Assembly (NCBI GenBank): GCA_032719365.1
Contig: CM064873.1
Span: forward strand, 34,635,742-34,699,741
Source of the DNA: Prinsepia uniflora
Taxonomy: Eukaryota > Streptophyta > Magnoliopsida > Rosales > Rosaceae
Reading direction: 5' to 3'
Length of the DNA: 64,000 nucleotides
In this document: one piece after another, positions 25,926 to 40,158 of the stretch
How positions within the stretch are numbered: position 1 is the first letter of the stretch
Layout: each line of letters starts with the position of its first letter
The notes under the pieces: generated by a model
What the model was told of the DNA's origin: nothing
Database searches by the model: none
The model's input: only the letters and a program-made list of their open reading frames with translations
Made by a program: the position numbers and the translations under genes

Positions 25926-26540
25926 GAATTTATTTATTGAATTTTACCTTGCAAATGACTACATCAGGATTCTCATGGGTGGCACCGCTATAAGAGGTCA
26001 TCGGCATTTTCTTCCGTATTTATTCGTACAGAGAAGAGAAGGGTAAATGTTTTTCCCACCCAGAATAAACTCTACTGTAAATACCACCTCTTTGTTTGTT
26101 GCATTAGGGAGTTAGAAATATGCATTTTTTGCGGCTTTTTCTATCTCCTTCCATTCTTTTAGTTTGGATTTGTTACCACAAGGAGGAAAAGAAATTTGAA
26201 ATAATTTGTAAGCTGATTCATTCTTTCCAACCAATACACAGCTTTATTTTAATAATAATTTAGACGTGGGAGTATGGATTGAGAATGGCTGAATGATCCA
26301 TGTTATAAATAGACTGAAAGCATCAATGCTATCTCATAATTTGTGAACTGCAGCTACAGAAAAGAGTGGTAATCTAATCACAAAACAAATGAAAGATTAC
26401 AAAAAATTCTAACCAAACACATTTAATATGAGATCCCGTAGCTGTAGACCTCTTGGGCCCCAGAAAACTCAAAAACCTTTGTTCATGACATATGTTACAG
26501 AGAAGCCTGCCTTGATAAAAAAGACGACTTGAGGTAGGTT
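25926..26540. other. Intergenic between convergent AP5B1 and ELF6
   Basis: Holds both 3' untranslated regions. AATAAA-like signals occur near 26063 on the + strand and in the AT-rich 26340-26420 stretch for the minus-strand gene. No other gene seen. Confidence 0.5.
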
Positions 26541-29500
26541 TTAGGTGACATAATGCCCTGTTTTCCGTCTGTGACGGCTAAAATCTGATACATACCTGAA
26601 AGAGAGACCACAGCCCTCAACCTTGCAATGGTATGGCCGCTCTCCAGTGTGGACCCGTATATGCTCAGTCCGTGCCCATGACCACTTGAACGACATGGAG
26701 CAACCTTTCCACGGGCACTTGAGGGGCCTATCATCATCATGCACACGGCTGTGGATCATTGCGTAACTGTGGGAGCTGAACCTCTTACCACACCCTTCAT
26801 TGGGGCACCAGTTGCGCTTGTGCATCATTAGCTCTGCCTTTGTTTCAAAACTCATGCGGCAGTTTTCCAGGTTGCACCTGTGAGCGTGAGGCTTCTTCCG
26901 TGCTTCTTCTTTCTTGTTCTTCCCAGGAACACGAATATCTGAAGGTTTCTTCGCATTCTTAGTTGCTGGCTTCTCATCCGCCTCTTTGTCACTGTTGTCT
27001 AACCCTCTTCTGTTCGTTGTGTCCTTCCCAGCCCTTGGTCTCAATCCTTCACATGGGCCCCTAATAAACCCATTAAAATTGTCCTCCATTATCTGCTCTG
27101 CTTCTCTCTTTCTTTTCCCCCCCGTTTCAGGACTTAGTACAGGGCCAGCAATGGAAGACCCAATGCTTTCCAGCTCTCTATCATGTTTTGATAAGCAAAC
27201 GTCACTTTTGCCCTTGTGCAAGTCATGAGCATTGCGGGGCTCTTTTCTGACTCTAGAATATGTCTGGATTGAAGGATATGGCCGGCATTTTGGAGTACCT
27301 TGAGTAGAAATGAGTTCCACACTACCATTTATAGTTCGGTTTTTCCACCCTCCTTTAATATCCAATGCCACAGAACCATAGATGCCATCTGTAGCACAGG
27401 TCATTCCAGGAACCTCAAATTCCTCAACTAAGCCAGGTGTGGGCTGCTTTTCTATTTCTATGACAAGACCAAGAATAGGTTCCTCTATAACGTCAGCTGT
27501 AGTCTGGACTTCTCGATGAACTACAGTGTGTGCACCTTCCTCACAAGAGCTAACCCTTGGGACTTCAGAAGGTTGAGTCACTGAATTACAGACATGTTCC
27601 CCCTCACTTCTATCTGCAGTCTGAAATTCTTCTCGGCAAGACATTGAACCAGGCCGAAAATCTGCAGTGGCACAGTGCTCTTTTGGAACTCCAGAAGTTT
27701 CTCCCAGTGAAGCAGGAGAATGCTCATTTATTTGTCTTCTAGGACTCGAACTGTGTTCCTTAATTCTTCCTTTCAACATTTTAACTTCTGGTTTCAATTC
27801 TACAGACGAAACATCATCTTTTGCAATATGGGTCTCTCTTGCACATCCATCATAGACTTCTGCCAATGAAAAAGTAAGATTGTCCAACTGATGGGAACTA
27901 CTTGAAACTAATTCTCCGTCTTTACTTCTGTTCGTAGTTTGGATTTCTTGCTGCACTTCGTCAACCAAAATAATGGGATCACAAAATTCATTGTTCGTGA
28001 AAGATCTCTCCACGGCTGCATTCACCATCTGTGTTTCAGAACTTGCCATAAATGAGCTGGCAGCACATAAGTTTGTTGTCTCAGCAAGAGCAGAAACCTC
28101 AACCATCAGAGCACTCTCGTGAGCCAACCCTGCATCATCTGCACTGGTAAGCATAGGAGCAGACTTACTTTCACTGGATTCTTCCAGGATCCTTATCTCA
28201 TCTTGCATATGAGAACTGTCTGTTGATGTTAAACTACAACCTTTACCATTCATATTTCTTTCTTCCAAACTGCCACTCACAACACTTCCAGCTATTGATA
28301 TAGCAGTGACACGTTCATCTGAAACTTGTGAAGGAGTGGATGCCATTCTACCGTGTTTATGATCCCATCCAGAAGTGTCATGGTGCCGACAGACCTTACC
28401 TGCTCCCATGGCACCTGATTTCAGCTTGGTCCTTCTTGAATATTGAATTATTTTTCCTTCCCTCCGAAAGGAGTTTCCATCAGACCCTCCCTCTTCCAGT
28501 TCATCCTTTTTCTGAACGCTCTCACATGGTGTACAATGAGCTGGATGACTAAGCTTTTTCGATCGAGATCTTCTGGATTCCCATTTCACGGTCAGAAATT
28601 CTAAGTAGGGATTATTTCTGGAGAATAACCCATCCAACGTCAATGCATGCCGGACTTGCTTCGAGGACGAACTCTTTCTGACCTTCACACAGTACCGTAA
28701 GTTGATATCTAACTGTGAAGTCCAGTCTTCTCCAAATTCATCAAGTTCATCATCAATTGCAAGATCTATCAAATTCAGATCTTCCTTTGATGCATTTTCC
28801 AATGGAACTTCAGTATAATTAAAACGGCAGCCAATTTCGTCTGCAATTGCTGCAGCAGGAGCCTTTATTTTCTGATAGTCTGCAGAAATCCAAAAAATAA
28901 AAGAAGCAGCTATCATGAGTAAAACAAATTTGTAAATTTACAAAGCATCATCAAGTACTATTCTGCATATTAAAACAATCATGGTAAAAGAATGTTACCA
29001 GAATGGCAAATTACAAGCATGTTTGCTCCACCTTTGCACTGCAACAGCTCTACAACTTCAATAGCATGCTCAAGGCAGAAACTCCGTGGCCTCAGGAATT
29101 TATTAACAGTATTCCAACCCCTGTTTAGAATGGTAGTGGATGATATCAGGGGATCTTTTTCAGGTGGCAAAACATTGGGAACAGGATAGAGGCCCTCTGC
29201 AGAACAAAGAAACGAATGGATCTGAACATTTTCTTTCATGAAAACCTCTGGGAATATTGTGGAACTCCCTAGTTCTCACTACCACTCCACAATTGTGAAA
29301 CTTCAGTCTAGAAGATAAAGATGACAACACTAATTATGTCATGCAATACAATAGGAAAACAAATCCACATGAAGTCATTTGCTTAGGACTTCGAAATATC
29401 TTCAATAAATTTTACTGTATTAATACTGGAAGGATCTTAAATTTTTTTTTTACTCTTATTGGTATCCAATATTGTGATATGATTTCTTATTTGGTTAAAA

Positions 29501-32500
29501 CATAATTTTGTTTTTTTGAGAAGGCCATAAATATCAGGCAAGTCAAAAAATTTGAATCCAAATCCCATACCTATAACACAACCCTTGACAGATTCACGGC
29601 AGTCTGGAGACGAATGAGAATTCTCAAATTCTGAAACACCCAGGAATCCTTGAGCCAAACAATATTCAGGCTGAAGTTTCATTGATGCTTTCTCAGATGG
29701 TTGCACCAGAGACATAAATGGAAACCCAAGTATTCCACAAGCCACACATGCCAATGTCCCCGAGTCGACTTGAAAGTCACATGATATGTCATCACTGCCC
29801 AAATACAAATCATTCATACTTTCCATGTACAAACTCATCTCATTAAGCGGAAAGTTCTGGTCATTATTGTTATTATTATTTTCGCACTGAATAGATTTAG
29901 CATCTTCTCTTGGATTCTTATCAAAAAGATCACCTGCACTCGGCGTTACGGAATCTTTACTTGTAAATGGAAGCAAATCCGGGTTCCATAATACTGCGTG
30001 GTAACTTGAGTCTTTTCCAAGAAGATCAGATAAAATATTATTTTCCTTTAAAATATCTTCAATGAAAGCCTTTTTCACTGATAACTCCTTTTCTTCCTTT
30101 TTCCGATCTCTCCTGCGGGAACTTCGGACACCAGGTAGTAAAGACGTTGGCACTCTGGCATAATAACAAACATGAGAAACAACTGCTATTAGGCTTACTA
30201 GTTGAAAAACTCATCATCACTATCAAAGAATCAATGCAGTTGTATACTTCTATACTTCAATAATTCTATCATGATTATCCAAATTATATAGGAACAAGTT
30301 CCAAAAGAAGCATGTACACCATACTAGAACTGCATTTGAATAAGACATTAGCAGACCTCGAAACAAAAGACATGGTCAAGAGGTATAGCAGTTGCTGATG
30401 GGAGAGCATAGGAAGATAATTCATAGCAGCTCTACGTACTGCCGCTTCTTTAGCTACTTTGAGCCATTGTGGTGTTCCAAAGTTTGCAGCTTCCCCACAA
30501 TTAAAACCTATGTTCAAAGACTCAAGATGAGCATATGATGAAGATGCACCAATGACCTGTTTTAAATACACTGAAAGGAAGTTTATGAAAAAGCTATAAC
30601 TTGCAGACAAAAATGAGAAAGGTCCCATGCTAGAGAGGATAATGGCATTACTGACATATCATCTATGATAGAAACAACTGAATATAAAATTAGTATTGGC
30701 AGAGTAAGTAATCACGTTTACATATCTACAATAGCAGTTTGTTCTTATTGTTAACTGTTAGATGGTAGACTAATTTTGCTTCATGTACAAATATGGAAAC
30801 ACTGTTTGTAAATTATGATCAACCACTATAAAATATGAAATTGAAATCTCAAATTATAATATTAGCCGTTAATTGCCTGGATCTGCCCTTGCTTGGTCCA
30901 AAAATTCTTTTATGTAAATATTGATTCCCCGACGGAAAAAATGGAATAACTACTAAATTACATGAATTTAGATCAATCAAATCCTGATAGGCTCAGGTAG
31001 CATTAGTTACTACTTCCTTGAGTCAAATTCTTATCTAAATTATTCAAACAGATTCTTATGTGGACTAGAGAGACTTTCACGTTAATAATCATAAAATTTA
31101 CCAAAACTGATCAAACAGATAATGTTGTCCCAAAAATTCCAAGAACTGCTGAGTAATTTTTGTGCAGAGTTAATAGTCTGAAGTACCTAGTGTCAATATC
31201 AATCTATAGATCAGGACATGAAAGGAATATACTACATAAATTTGGGAAGAAACCAATTGAACTAGAACATTATCTCCATCAAACTGGGTTGCCAACATGG
31301 ATTCTCTTTTGCCATTCACCCCTGTCCAAGGCCAAATTCTCTAATAATGCAAGACGTACAATAGATGGGAATACTTAACTACCTAGGGCACCTCCGCTCC
31401 ACTCTTCCTCATGGAAAACCAGTTTCTGAGGAAATCTTACTTCAAACAATAATCCAAGAAATTTCTCCAATTGACAACTTCTCTTTTTTATTATCTTTGA
31501 ACTATGAGCTCAACAGAAGAAATGGGATAAAAAGTTTTATCCAGATTAATTAAACGAGGAACTTGTTGAATCAGTTATGTTCTCGTTACAATGTAAAAGC
31601 AACCATAATAAAAGCCAATTGACAGTGCCGACAGAAAACAAATCATTTTAAACCTTTGATCATTTTTTTTTTTAAATCATCATGCACAAATCATTTTAAG
31701 CCTTTGATCACTTTAGATTGAAGTTCATGATCAAACACCACTTGTTTTAAAAAGGAACTGAATTCTTTAACTACTACTTTCCCATTTTCCCTGTAGATTT
31801 AATACATTATATATTTATACCATATCATTTTTAAAACTTCTATACCCTATGTATAGCATCCATAGCATCCAGTGCATGTAATTTCTTTCTGCAGCAAATG
31901 CCAAGTTTTAAGTATTTGAAAAGTAGAGCAGAGTCCAGGCCAAGTTCAAATTAATACACACAAACAATGTAAAGCAGTTACCGTGGCTGAATCCTACATG
32001 GTAAGCCCTTGGAAAAGTCACAACAAATTCACCAGGATTCTGTATTAACCTAAAGAAGAAACCAGAGTTGACAAAATTAGAACACCAACAAGGAGAAATA
32101 GAGACTCATTTCCACACATCAAAGCTCAACAAGAAACAATTAGATCCTCAATTCAAAATAGCATTCTAATGGACCATAGAAGAAACGAGAAGGGGAAAAA
32201 ACCCCACCTGCAGCAAGGAATTCCCGCTGCAACAACAAGCTCAGGTGAAATTAGAGTTGTTTTGTTTCCCAATAGTGAGAGAGCAGCTGACAATAAGAGA
32301 AACTGGGCCTGAGTTATAAAAAAACCATAGAAGTAATAACACCAACCATAATTCTAAAGGGAAAGAGAAACTTTTAGAAAGTTATACAATAGAAATTCGA
32401 GATAAAACTTGTTTGGGCATACTATTCTTTGGAATTTCAGTCCACTTAAATGCTCAGAAGCTGTAATTAAATAGAAAATGAGCAAGTCTTATACAATTTC

Positions 32501-33659
32501 ACATACCTAGGCGGTCAACATTACCACCAAACGCCTCAGTTCGGATAAGTTCCTCAAAAGCAAATGCATAATCTCCAGGAACAGAATACCAAGTTTTTGA
32601 AGATCCAGTGTGAAGAAAATTCATGCTGTGAAGCTCATGATCTTCAACATGCCAAGCAAACCAACTGAACAACATGCCAATATATACCATAGGAGAAGTA
32701 ACACCAGGGATATCATCAGGCATGAAACGAGTAAGTGAACCAGCTGAGCGTGCAATAACTCGTAAGTTCCAAGGACTGTTTGAAAGCTTCCAACCAGCAG
32801 TACCTTCCATACCAGAACATGCATTTTGATTTTTTCGCCTAGAAGTTTCTTCTTCTGAAAATGTTTCCGGGCCAGCAGATGATTTGGATACCTCTATATA
32901 TGTATCTGAAAAATTCTCACAATGAACATTCTTAACTTCATTATTATGGGAGTTCCTTCCGCTTCTACTAATGATTTCACTTTTCTTGCTATCACATTTT
33001 TCTCTACTTCTCTGGTAGGAATTTCTCCTCCTCCTCCGTCTATGAGAATAGCGAAATTGACCCACAGGCTCTTCAAATGCAGACCCAGGGACATCATTTG
33101 CATACTCCACGTATATAGGCTTCTCTGAAGCTGTCTTCCAAAACATATCTTCAATAACCAATGGAGAAACCTCTTTGATCGAACCTAATATGCTCCTTGA
33201 AAAAGCCCTTGACTTAGTTTCAAACTGCTCCAGAGTATAAACTTCCCCACTTTGCCACACTTGCTTATGAATAACCGATGGCAGATTCTGAAAAGCTGCT
33301 CCTTTGACTCTCTTTACACTCTGGCCCAATTCTTGGTGCCTTGTGGTAAAGACTGCCCTAGCCTCCCCTGCATTACCACTATCCCGAGAACCCACTTTCA
33401 CCCCAGAGTGATCATTGGATAAATCTAAATCAGAACCCAATTCTGGGCACTTAGAGAGGGACTTATTTAAGTTGCTAAAAACATATCTTTTTGAGGGTTT
33501 GGGCAAAGGGGGGATAATTTTGCAAATACCAAATTCACTAGCTGCCTTTTCAATTTTCGATATATACGCAATAGGGTCTTCGAATTCAGTATGTGTGGGT
33601 CGGAACTCAGGTGCCAACGGCAACCCCTCCAACCAATTGGGTATTTCAACGTCACCCAT
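26541..33659 (-). CDS. ELF6: JmjN/JmjC histone H3K27 demethylase with C2H2 zinc fingers (EARLY FLOWERING 6)
   Basis: Seven exons on the minus strand: 33659-32507, 32286-32208, 32049-31982, 30507-30357, 30154-29571, 29196-28999 and 28879-26541. All introns are GT-AG and the sum is 4572 nt, a 1523-residue protein. JmjN lies at about residues 12-56. JmjC runs from about 285 to 450 with iron ligands H337, E339 and H433 and Lys355 for 2-oxoglutarate. A C5HC2 zinc-finger region starts at C620/C623. Four C2H2 fingers fill residues 1413-1521, ending in KTGHYVT. The N-terminus (MGDVEIPNWLEGLPLAPEFR) matches ELF6 rather than its paralogue REF6. In Arabidopsis ELF6 removes H3K27 methylation and affects flowering time; the same role is inferred. 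It is longer than Arabidopsis ELF6, mostly in the acidic linker of exon 7. Intron 3 is the largest (1474 bp). All catalytic residues are present. Confidence 0.93.
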
Positions 33660-34387
33660 TTATTAAAGCCAAGATCACATTCACAACATATCCTGCTGTG
33701 TAAGCTAATGATTCAGTGGTTTTCAATCGTGTAGCATTGTTCAAAGAAATTCAAGAGCAACCCAGTCAATGAAACCCTAGAAGTGCAAGATTTGGGTGAA
33801 ATTTTGACATGGGTTTTTCGGTGATTGTGCACACATAAAGCGTAGAAATTGACTAATTGAGAACCTGTAAATTCAACGAGACTGGCTGATTAGCCTTCAA
33901 AAGCACTCCCAACTTCTCGTAGCGTCGGTATATCTCGGAGAGAAGAGGGCTTTGTTAATGCTTTGAGCGAGATTCTGGAGGCTGCAGCAAGATGGAGTCT
34001 TGGCAATGGGTGTTGGCTATTTTGCGCGGGTTGGACAGCAGCGCATGAAGAAAGTCACACTGTTTGTTTCTGACGGTACGTCTTGGGTTGGGATGAGTCG
34101 CGCTGCGGTTAAGATAGGTACACTGTACGCGCAAGTGCGCATTTTAGTATGAAGCGGTCGTAAAGTTTATAGAAAGTGACGTCTAAGGTCATAGTGGTCG
34201 TACAAAATAGTATTTATCAAGTGGCAAGAATAACGTAACTGTTGGAACTATTCAAAATGGGCTCTGAAGAATTACAGTCTCCTAAACATCTTGCCTTGAA
34301 TGCAATCCAAAGGACTTCATCTAAGAGAAGAAGTTCACCTTTAAATCAAAAGAAGATGTTATACACCTCTAAACATCTTGTCTTAAA
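33660..34387 (-). promoter_or_regulatory. ELF6 5' leader and proximal promoter
   Basis: No other gene seen. The stretch 33960-34170 is richer in CpG than its surroundings and probably includes the transcription start. The host sequence ends at the TGGAC duplication of element F, leaving 728 bp of native upstream DNA next to the gene. Confidence 0.5.
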
Positions 34388-35905
34388 TGGACTGTAACGC
34401 CCCGGAAATTTAGAAAATGTAATTTTGTACTATAATGAATAAATGACGTTTTTACCCTTGTGAATAGTATGGTCAAATTGTTGACTTTTTGATTGGTGAA
34501 TCAAACGGATGTTGACCGATGACCGTGACGTAGTTCGGGACGTCACGAGTCCATAGACAGGTGGCACGCCCAATTTCGACAATCTGGGAAAAAGTTATGA
34601 CGTTCGGAAGCCCAAGGGCATTTTCGTAATTTGGGCGAAAAGGGGGGAAAATGTTGACTTTTTGTTTGCCAACTAATTTTCACACGATTCGAAGACCGTT
34701 AGGTAGGTCTCGATGCCCGGAGTACAACGACAGGTGGCACGTCAAAAACGGAGTTCGGTTACGAACGTTACGGGTCACGGAAGGCCAGGGGCAAAATGGT
34801 AATTTGTCCAACCAAGGGCAAAATGGTCTTTTAACCTTGATCAGCCCAGGACACCTGTCTTTTGTCTGATTCTCACCCCAGGAAACAAGGAATCGGGTCT
34901 TAAGGGAGAACATAATCATATGGCTTTAGACATAATTCCCTAAATTGGGGTTTGTCCTAATCATGCCAAATTAACATCAGATAACACTCATTTGTCTCAG
35001 CCTCATTATGATTTGTGTAATTGAGAAACCGAATTGAGAGAAATTGAACTCGAGAGACTGAGAGGTGACGGGTACGACCAGTTCGAAAATCCTTGAAATT
35101 GGGCGAAAATCGATTTCGGATTTGGGAGCCAGGAGAGGAGCAATTGAGGATTCCATTAAGTTGCTAGGATCAAAACTAAAAGCTTTGCAACAAAAACGAG
35201 AAGAATTCGTGTCGAATTGAGGAAGAACAGACGCTGCCATGGCTGCCAAAAATCGACCTTGAGTTCAGATACTTAGAGGTAAGCTCGTTTGAAATTGATC
35301 ACGGAAAATTGTTCCTTATACTCTCACGATGCTAACCATATGAATTAATTGAAAAATCAGGCATGGAATCGTGAAACCCGAATAGGAGACCCGTCGAATT
35401 TCGATCGTGAGTCGTGAAGATTTGGACCTTACTTGAGGTAATTGAATTCACAGAACTAAAATGAGGTTGGATTAGATGAGATCAGTTGAAAGAACGGATC
35501 GATTTGAGGTCGAATTGACTGAGATTGCATCGGATCCTATCGCGGGTATTTCAACCCGTTTATCAGTCAAACGGGCGAGAACGACGCACTGTAGCAGTAC
35601 TGTGCTAGGCGCGTGGCTTTCACGCGCAGCCGCTTGCGGCGGCGCGTGACGGCGCGTGGGGAGGATTCCGGCAAAGTGTTCAACATGAAACTTGATGTTC
35701 TCGATGATACGAACCTATCCGCGTTGGTTTCGGGTCAATCAGATATGGTTTCAGTGTAGTTCCGAGTACCCGACATGTTTAAATTATATTAAAATAATAT
35801 TATAAAATTCCTACAATTAAGGGATTCTTATATGAGGAAAATATGATAGTCTAGTAACCTTAAATCATTTTGTTTGACAGGCTGGAATATTCCCGGGACT
35901 TCGGA

Positions 35906-38900
35906 TGACACGACCCATCCCAATCCCCCCGGGATCACCACAGGATGTGACGTGCTCCCATCTGACACGAAGTGCCAGACAAGGGATAACCCAACGCCGC
36001 TGCCCCTACGGGCATCTAGAGTGCGCAAGGATCGATGGAGGAGGCATGCAATGTCCCGGTCCCCTGCTGCAGTCGCATCCGCGCTCAACCTGAAGGGCGT
36101 TAAAAACCGAAAGTTGTGAGTGGACGAAAATAAACAAGTTCGTAAAATACATTTTATAAGACATTTAAGCCCCTCAGTAAAAACATATGCATGCATCAAA
36201 AACCATTAGTCAAATATTTATTTGAAATAACCCTTAGGGCCTTAGCCCGGAAACCGCAAACATAGTTTCAATCCAAAAATCAATCCAAAAGTTATTTCAT
36301 AAATCCAGTGGCACATGTTTATTACTTTACCATCTCCGGCATCCCAGATGCCTAGCGTCCCAGACGCTTGACGTCCCAGACGTCATATCTCACGGTATTA
36401 AGCAACGCGTGCTGCTCGGGGTCTCACCGGGTCCATATCTCTGACATCCCAGATGTCTGACGTCCCAGACGTCTAATCATAGCAATCCTGCTCCTTAGTC
36501 ACTATACGGTCCGGCCGCTCCGTACAATGACCCCTCGCAGGCAATGCACCGTGACTTCCCCAGTGTCCCAGACACCTAGAGGAGACCAATATACATCCTC
36601 GTATCGAGATGGTTTTATGGAACACATTTTATTATTCGTTTTCAAAATATCACAAGGGCCCTGCCCCGAATTTCCATAAAACCGTCATAAGTCCAATTAT
36701 TTGATTATTAAATCCAAAATCATTTATTCAATTCCATGTTAGGGTCCCTGATTCGAAATCACATATATAAATTAACTGGGCCCCTGGCCCGATTTCTTAA
36801 ATCAACTGGGCCCGTGGCCCGAATTTACTTTATCAAATCCGTAACTGTTTCATAAAATCATTTTCAAACCACAATCATGGAAATCAGTGCAAATCCGAAA
36901 AATCTCGATTTACGCGCAATCCGTAAATCGCCTCGAAATGCGTGAAACCACATACATTCACCGATATCCAAATCAAAGCATATAAAAGCAATTACCACAA
37001 TCATGAAATAGTTATGCATGCATAGAATTTACCAAAACCAATGTCCACTCACAGACCATTTAACCGAGCGCCTCGATACGCGTGCCACCGGCCTTCCCGG
37101 GCCTCGTCACTAACACCGGGACTCCCGAACCTGTTCATATCACATTAGAGGGTTACTAACCTCCACAACAACATCCTAATCAAGTCCCGTAATTTTCCCG
37201 AATTTTTAAGTATTTTTAAACCCGACTTAAAACCTTCGGACATTCCGAACAATGTCGAAACGGGGTCCGATCGACACGAAACCAACGCTAAAATGTCCGT
37301 TACATTGCGTAGATTATTTCCCATGTTGGACACTTCCCCATTGGACTCCCCACGTGCCCCCACGCGCCGCCGCAAGTGGCTGCGCGTGAAACCCACGCGC
37401 CGCTACAGTGTCATCGTCTATCTCTGGTGAACCCGGTTCACCAGGTTCAGACCGGCGTTCACGGTTCTCTGGTTATTCTAGGTGGTTTTCAGTCCTAATT
37501 AGTCCATTAGATTCGTCCAATCATAAGCTATTGATTTAGCTAATTGAATCACGAAGATTGAGCCCGTTTCTACCCTTCCAAACTTCGAATTTACAGCCCG
37601 TCAAAGCCCTGTTTCGACTCTCAGCCACCAGAGGTTCCCCCCATCACGGCGTCACAACCACAAGGTTCCTAGGGACCTAAGGAGTCCAACCGAACCGACA
37701 GAAACCTTCGACTTACGCCCAAACCTCACGACTTAACGATTGAACCAAAACGGTAAAACAGAGCACCCAGAGGGAAATGAGGATTACCTGCCTGCCGTCC
37801 GCCACCGTGCTCTCCGCCGCATCCTACTGGGTTCCAGAGTCGTCCTAGCCTCCCCCTCGGACCAAATTAGTTCCACTCGATTACTCCTGGCTGCACCACC
37901 CAGTCAACACCTCTCGGTTTTTCCTGAGAGCATACTCACACACAGAGGCTTGCCCTCACACGATACTCAGCCAACATCACTCACCAGTCTGCCTGGCCGC
38001 TCACCCTTGATCGCAGAATCACCCAGAACACTCACAGACACGCAAGGACGATCAATTGCTCACGGTTCCCATCTCTCTGTTTCCCAGTTCAGACACAGTC
38101 CGCCAACGCTCCTAATCTCTCACTCAGTCCTTACCCAAAATGAATCCCCTCAGCTCACAACTCAGCTGATACACACAATGAGGACGACAACTCGTGGGAA
38201 CAATCTCAGACCCACTGGGAATTTGCTTCCCGCAAACTGAACCTCCCCGGAATTTGAAACCACCCGTGCACTGTGCACGACTGATCCTCCCAGTTCCACT
38301 CAACCACGATTCCACTTCCTCAATCCTATTTAACAATTAATGGACACATTAAACCATACCCCACTTCAATTTCAAGGTTAAACAATGCCCCCGTGCACTG
38401 GTCGTGTTTCCCCATTCACGGTGCTACAGTGCCCGTGCAGCAGCCCCCGTGAAATTACCATTCTGCCCTTGTGCAGAAAATTACCAAAATGCCCCTCACG
38501 CATCCATGCCCGTAACTCGGTCATTCGGACTCCGATTGGTGCGTGCCGCCTGTCTACGAACTCAGGGCATCGAGACCTTCCTAACGGTCCTCGGTCCTCG
38601 GCCATCGAACCACCTGATCAAAAAGTCAACATTCCCCTTATTTCGTCCAAATTATGAAAGTACCCTTGAACTTCCGTACATCATAACTTCCACCACGAAC
38701 GTCGGAATCGAACGTGCCACCTGTCTATGAACTCGTGACGTCCCAAACTACGTCACGGGCATTGGTCAAAGTCCGTTTGACCGTCCGAATAAAAAGTCAA
38801 CGTTTTGCCCACGACCAGGGGCAAAACGGTCATTTTGCGCCGTTCGTCCGAGTTCGCCCAACTAATCACCGATTAACCCTGCTAATCATGATTAGTCCGT

Positions 38901-38934
38901 AATCTAATCCTGAATTCCGGGACGGGTCGTTACA
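35906..38934 (-). mobile_element. Solo LTR E (3029 bp), minus strand, TSD TCGGA, in the 5' LTR of F
   Basis: On the + strand it starts TGACACGACCCATCCC and ends GGGACGGGTCGTTACA. Perfect duplications TCGGA lie at 35901-35905 and 38935-38939, and F's 3' LTR has the uninterrupted site at about 52812-52818. Read on the minus strand: donor 37787, acceptor 37131, mini-exon 37130-37053, donor GTGAGTGGAC from 37052, partner 36116-36125, acceptor 36090. A palindrome array of the GACGTC-TGG-GACGTC type lies at 36340-36485. It landed after F inserted. Confidence 0.92.
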
Positions 38935-38981
38935 TCGGAGGAAAACGAACAGCTCGAGGCTGAACAATCGGGACGGTGTGT

Positions 38982-40158
38982 GTGAGTGGACTTTTGGTTT
39001 TCTAACTGTGATGCATGCATATATGGTTTAAAATGCTTATTTATATGATTTTCTATGATTTGACATGATTGATGCTTTGATTCGGTGATTTCTCGATTTT
39101 CTCGGTTTTATGATTATTATATTATTATATTCTAGCACGATTTTCGAGAAATCATGGAATTGGTTAAAAATGATATTGTGGGCGTGAGAACCCAAGTAAA
39201 TAATGATTTTGACTCGGATTTGGAGTTACATGTGAATTTGATGATTTCTGGTATTCTCGTGATTTTGTGATTATTTTAATCAGTCTTTCGGGCACGTTTT
39301 ACGAGGAACATGCAAATGATGTTTTAGGCTAGGCCCGGATTGAAAATGATATTTGGACTCAGATTATGAGTCAATGATTGATTTTATGGATTTACGTGAT
39401 CGTGGCAACTCGGGTTTACGGTTGCACGGATTTACGTGAAATTGATATTTTGGGGTTGGGACCCAATGGAATTGTGTTTCTGATTGGATTTGTATTTCCA
39501 TGTGATTATATGATGATATTTATGATTTCGGATTTATAAAGTAAATCGGGACTTTGGTTAATTTAGGGCTGAGACCCTGTGTCGATATGTGATTAGATTT
39601 TTATGCAACTGTTTTTCACTGGTTTTTGTGATGATAATATGTTGCGGATATTTAGGGCTTTCGGGAGAAAATATGTTTTTCCCCGGAGTGCACCCTGGAG
39701 ATAACGCTCGCCTTCGGGATGGAAGTGTTTACCCCGAAGAGGTCACGTAGCACGATCTTTGTCTTGCAGCCCAGGGGAGGCTTGACTCAGATCAGGTGTG
39801 CTGGATTATATGGATCGGTAAGTGATGTGTTCACTAGATCTGGATTGCCGGCTTGTGATGTGTTCACAGCGGCGGATGCTCGGATTTTGAGCGGTCCTTG
39901 AGCCTATTGATATGCACGCGTTGTAGGGATAAAACGTGACTCTAAGCAACAAGAGATGGATATAAGTCCCGTGATTTTGTGGAAATTGTTTTGATTGATC
40001 CACTGAACATATTTAATTGATTTCCTATTATTACTCGTGTTTTATGATATGCATGCATGTTTGTGAAAACTGGAGGGTAAGAAATGTATTTTGGCAAATG
40101 TTTTTATAAGAGGTCATTTTTGTCCACTCACACCTTTATTGTTTTATGCACCCTCCAG
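38982..40158 (+). other. Predicted intron 2 of the F leader
   Basis: Donor GTGAGTGGAC (38982-38991), branch-like GTCCACTCAC (40122-40131) 27 nt before the acceptor CCCTCCAG (ends 40158). The donor is complementary to the branch region over at least 10 bp. The F 3' LTR carries the same intron at 52859-54034, with one change in the partner (g to t). Splicing is predicted, not shown. Confidence 0.5.

Noticed and set aside
26914..27228. 104-residue + strand frame
   Set aside because: Shadow of ELF6 exon 7 on the opposite strand.
37740..38240. 166-residue open frame
   Set aside because: It lies on the antisense strand of solo LTR E, in its first exon region, and has low-complexity composition.
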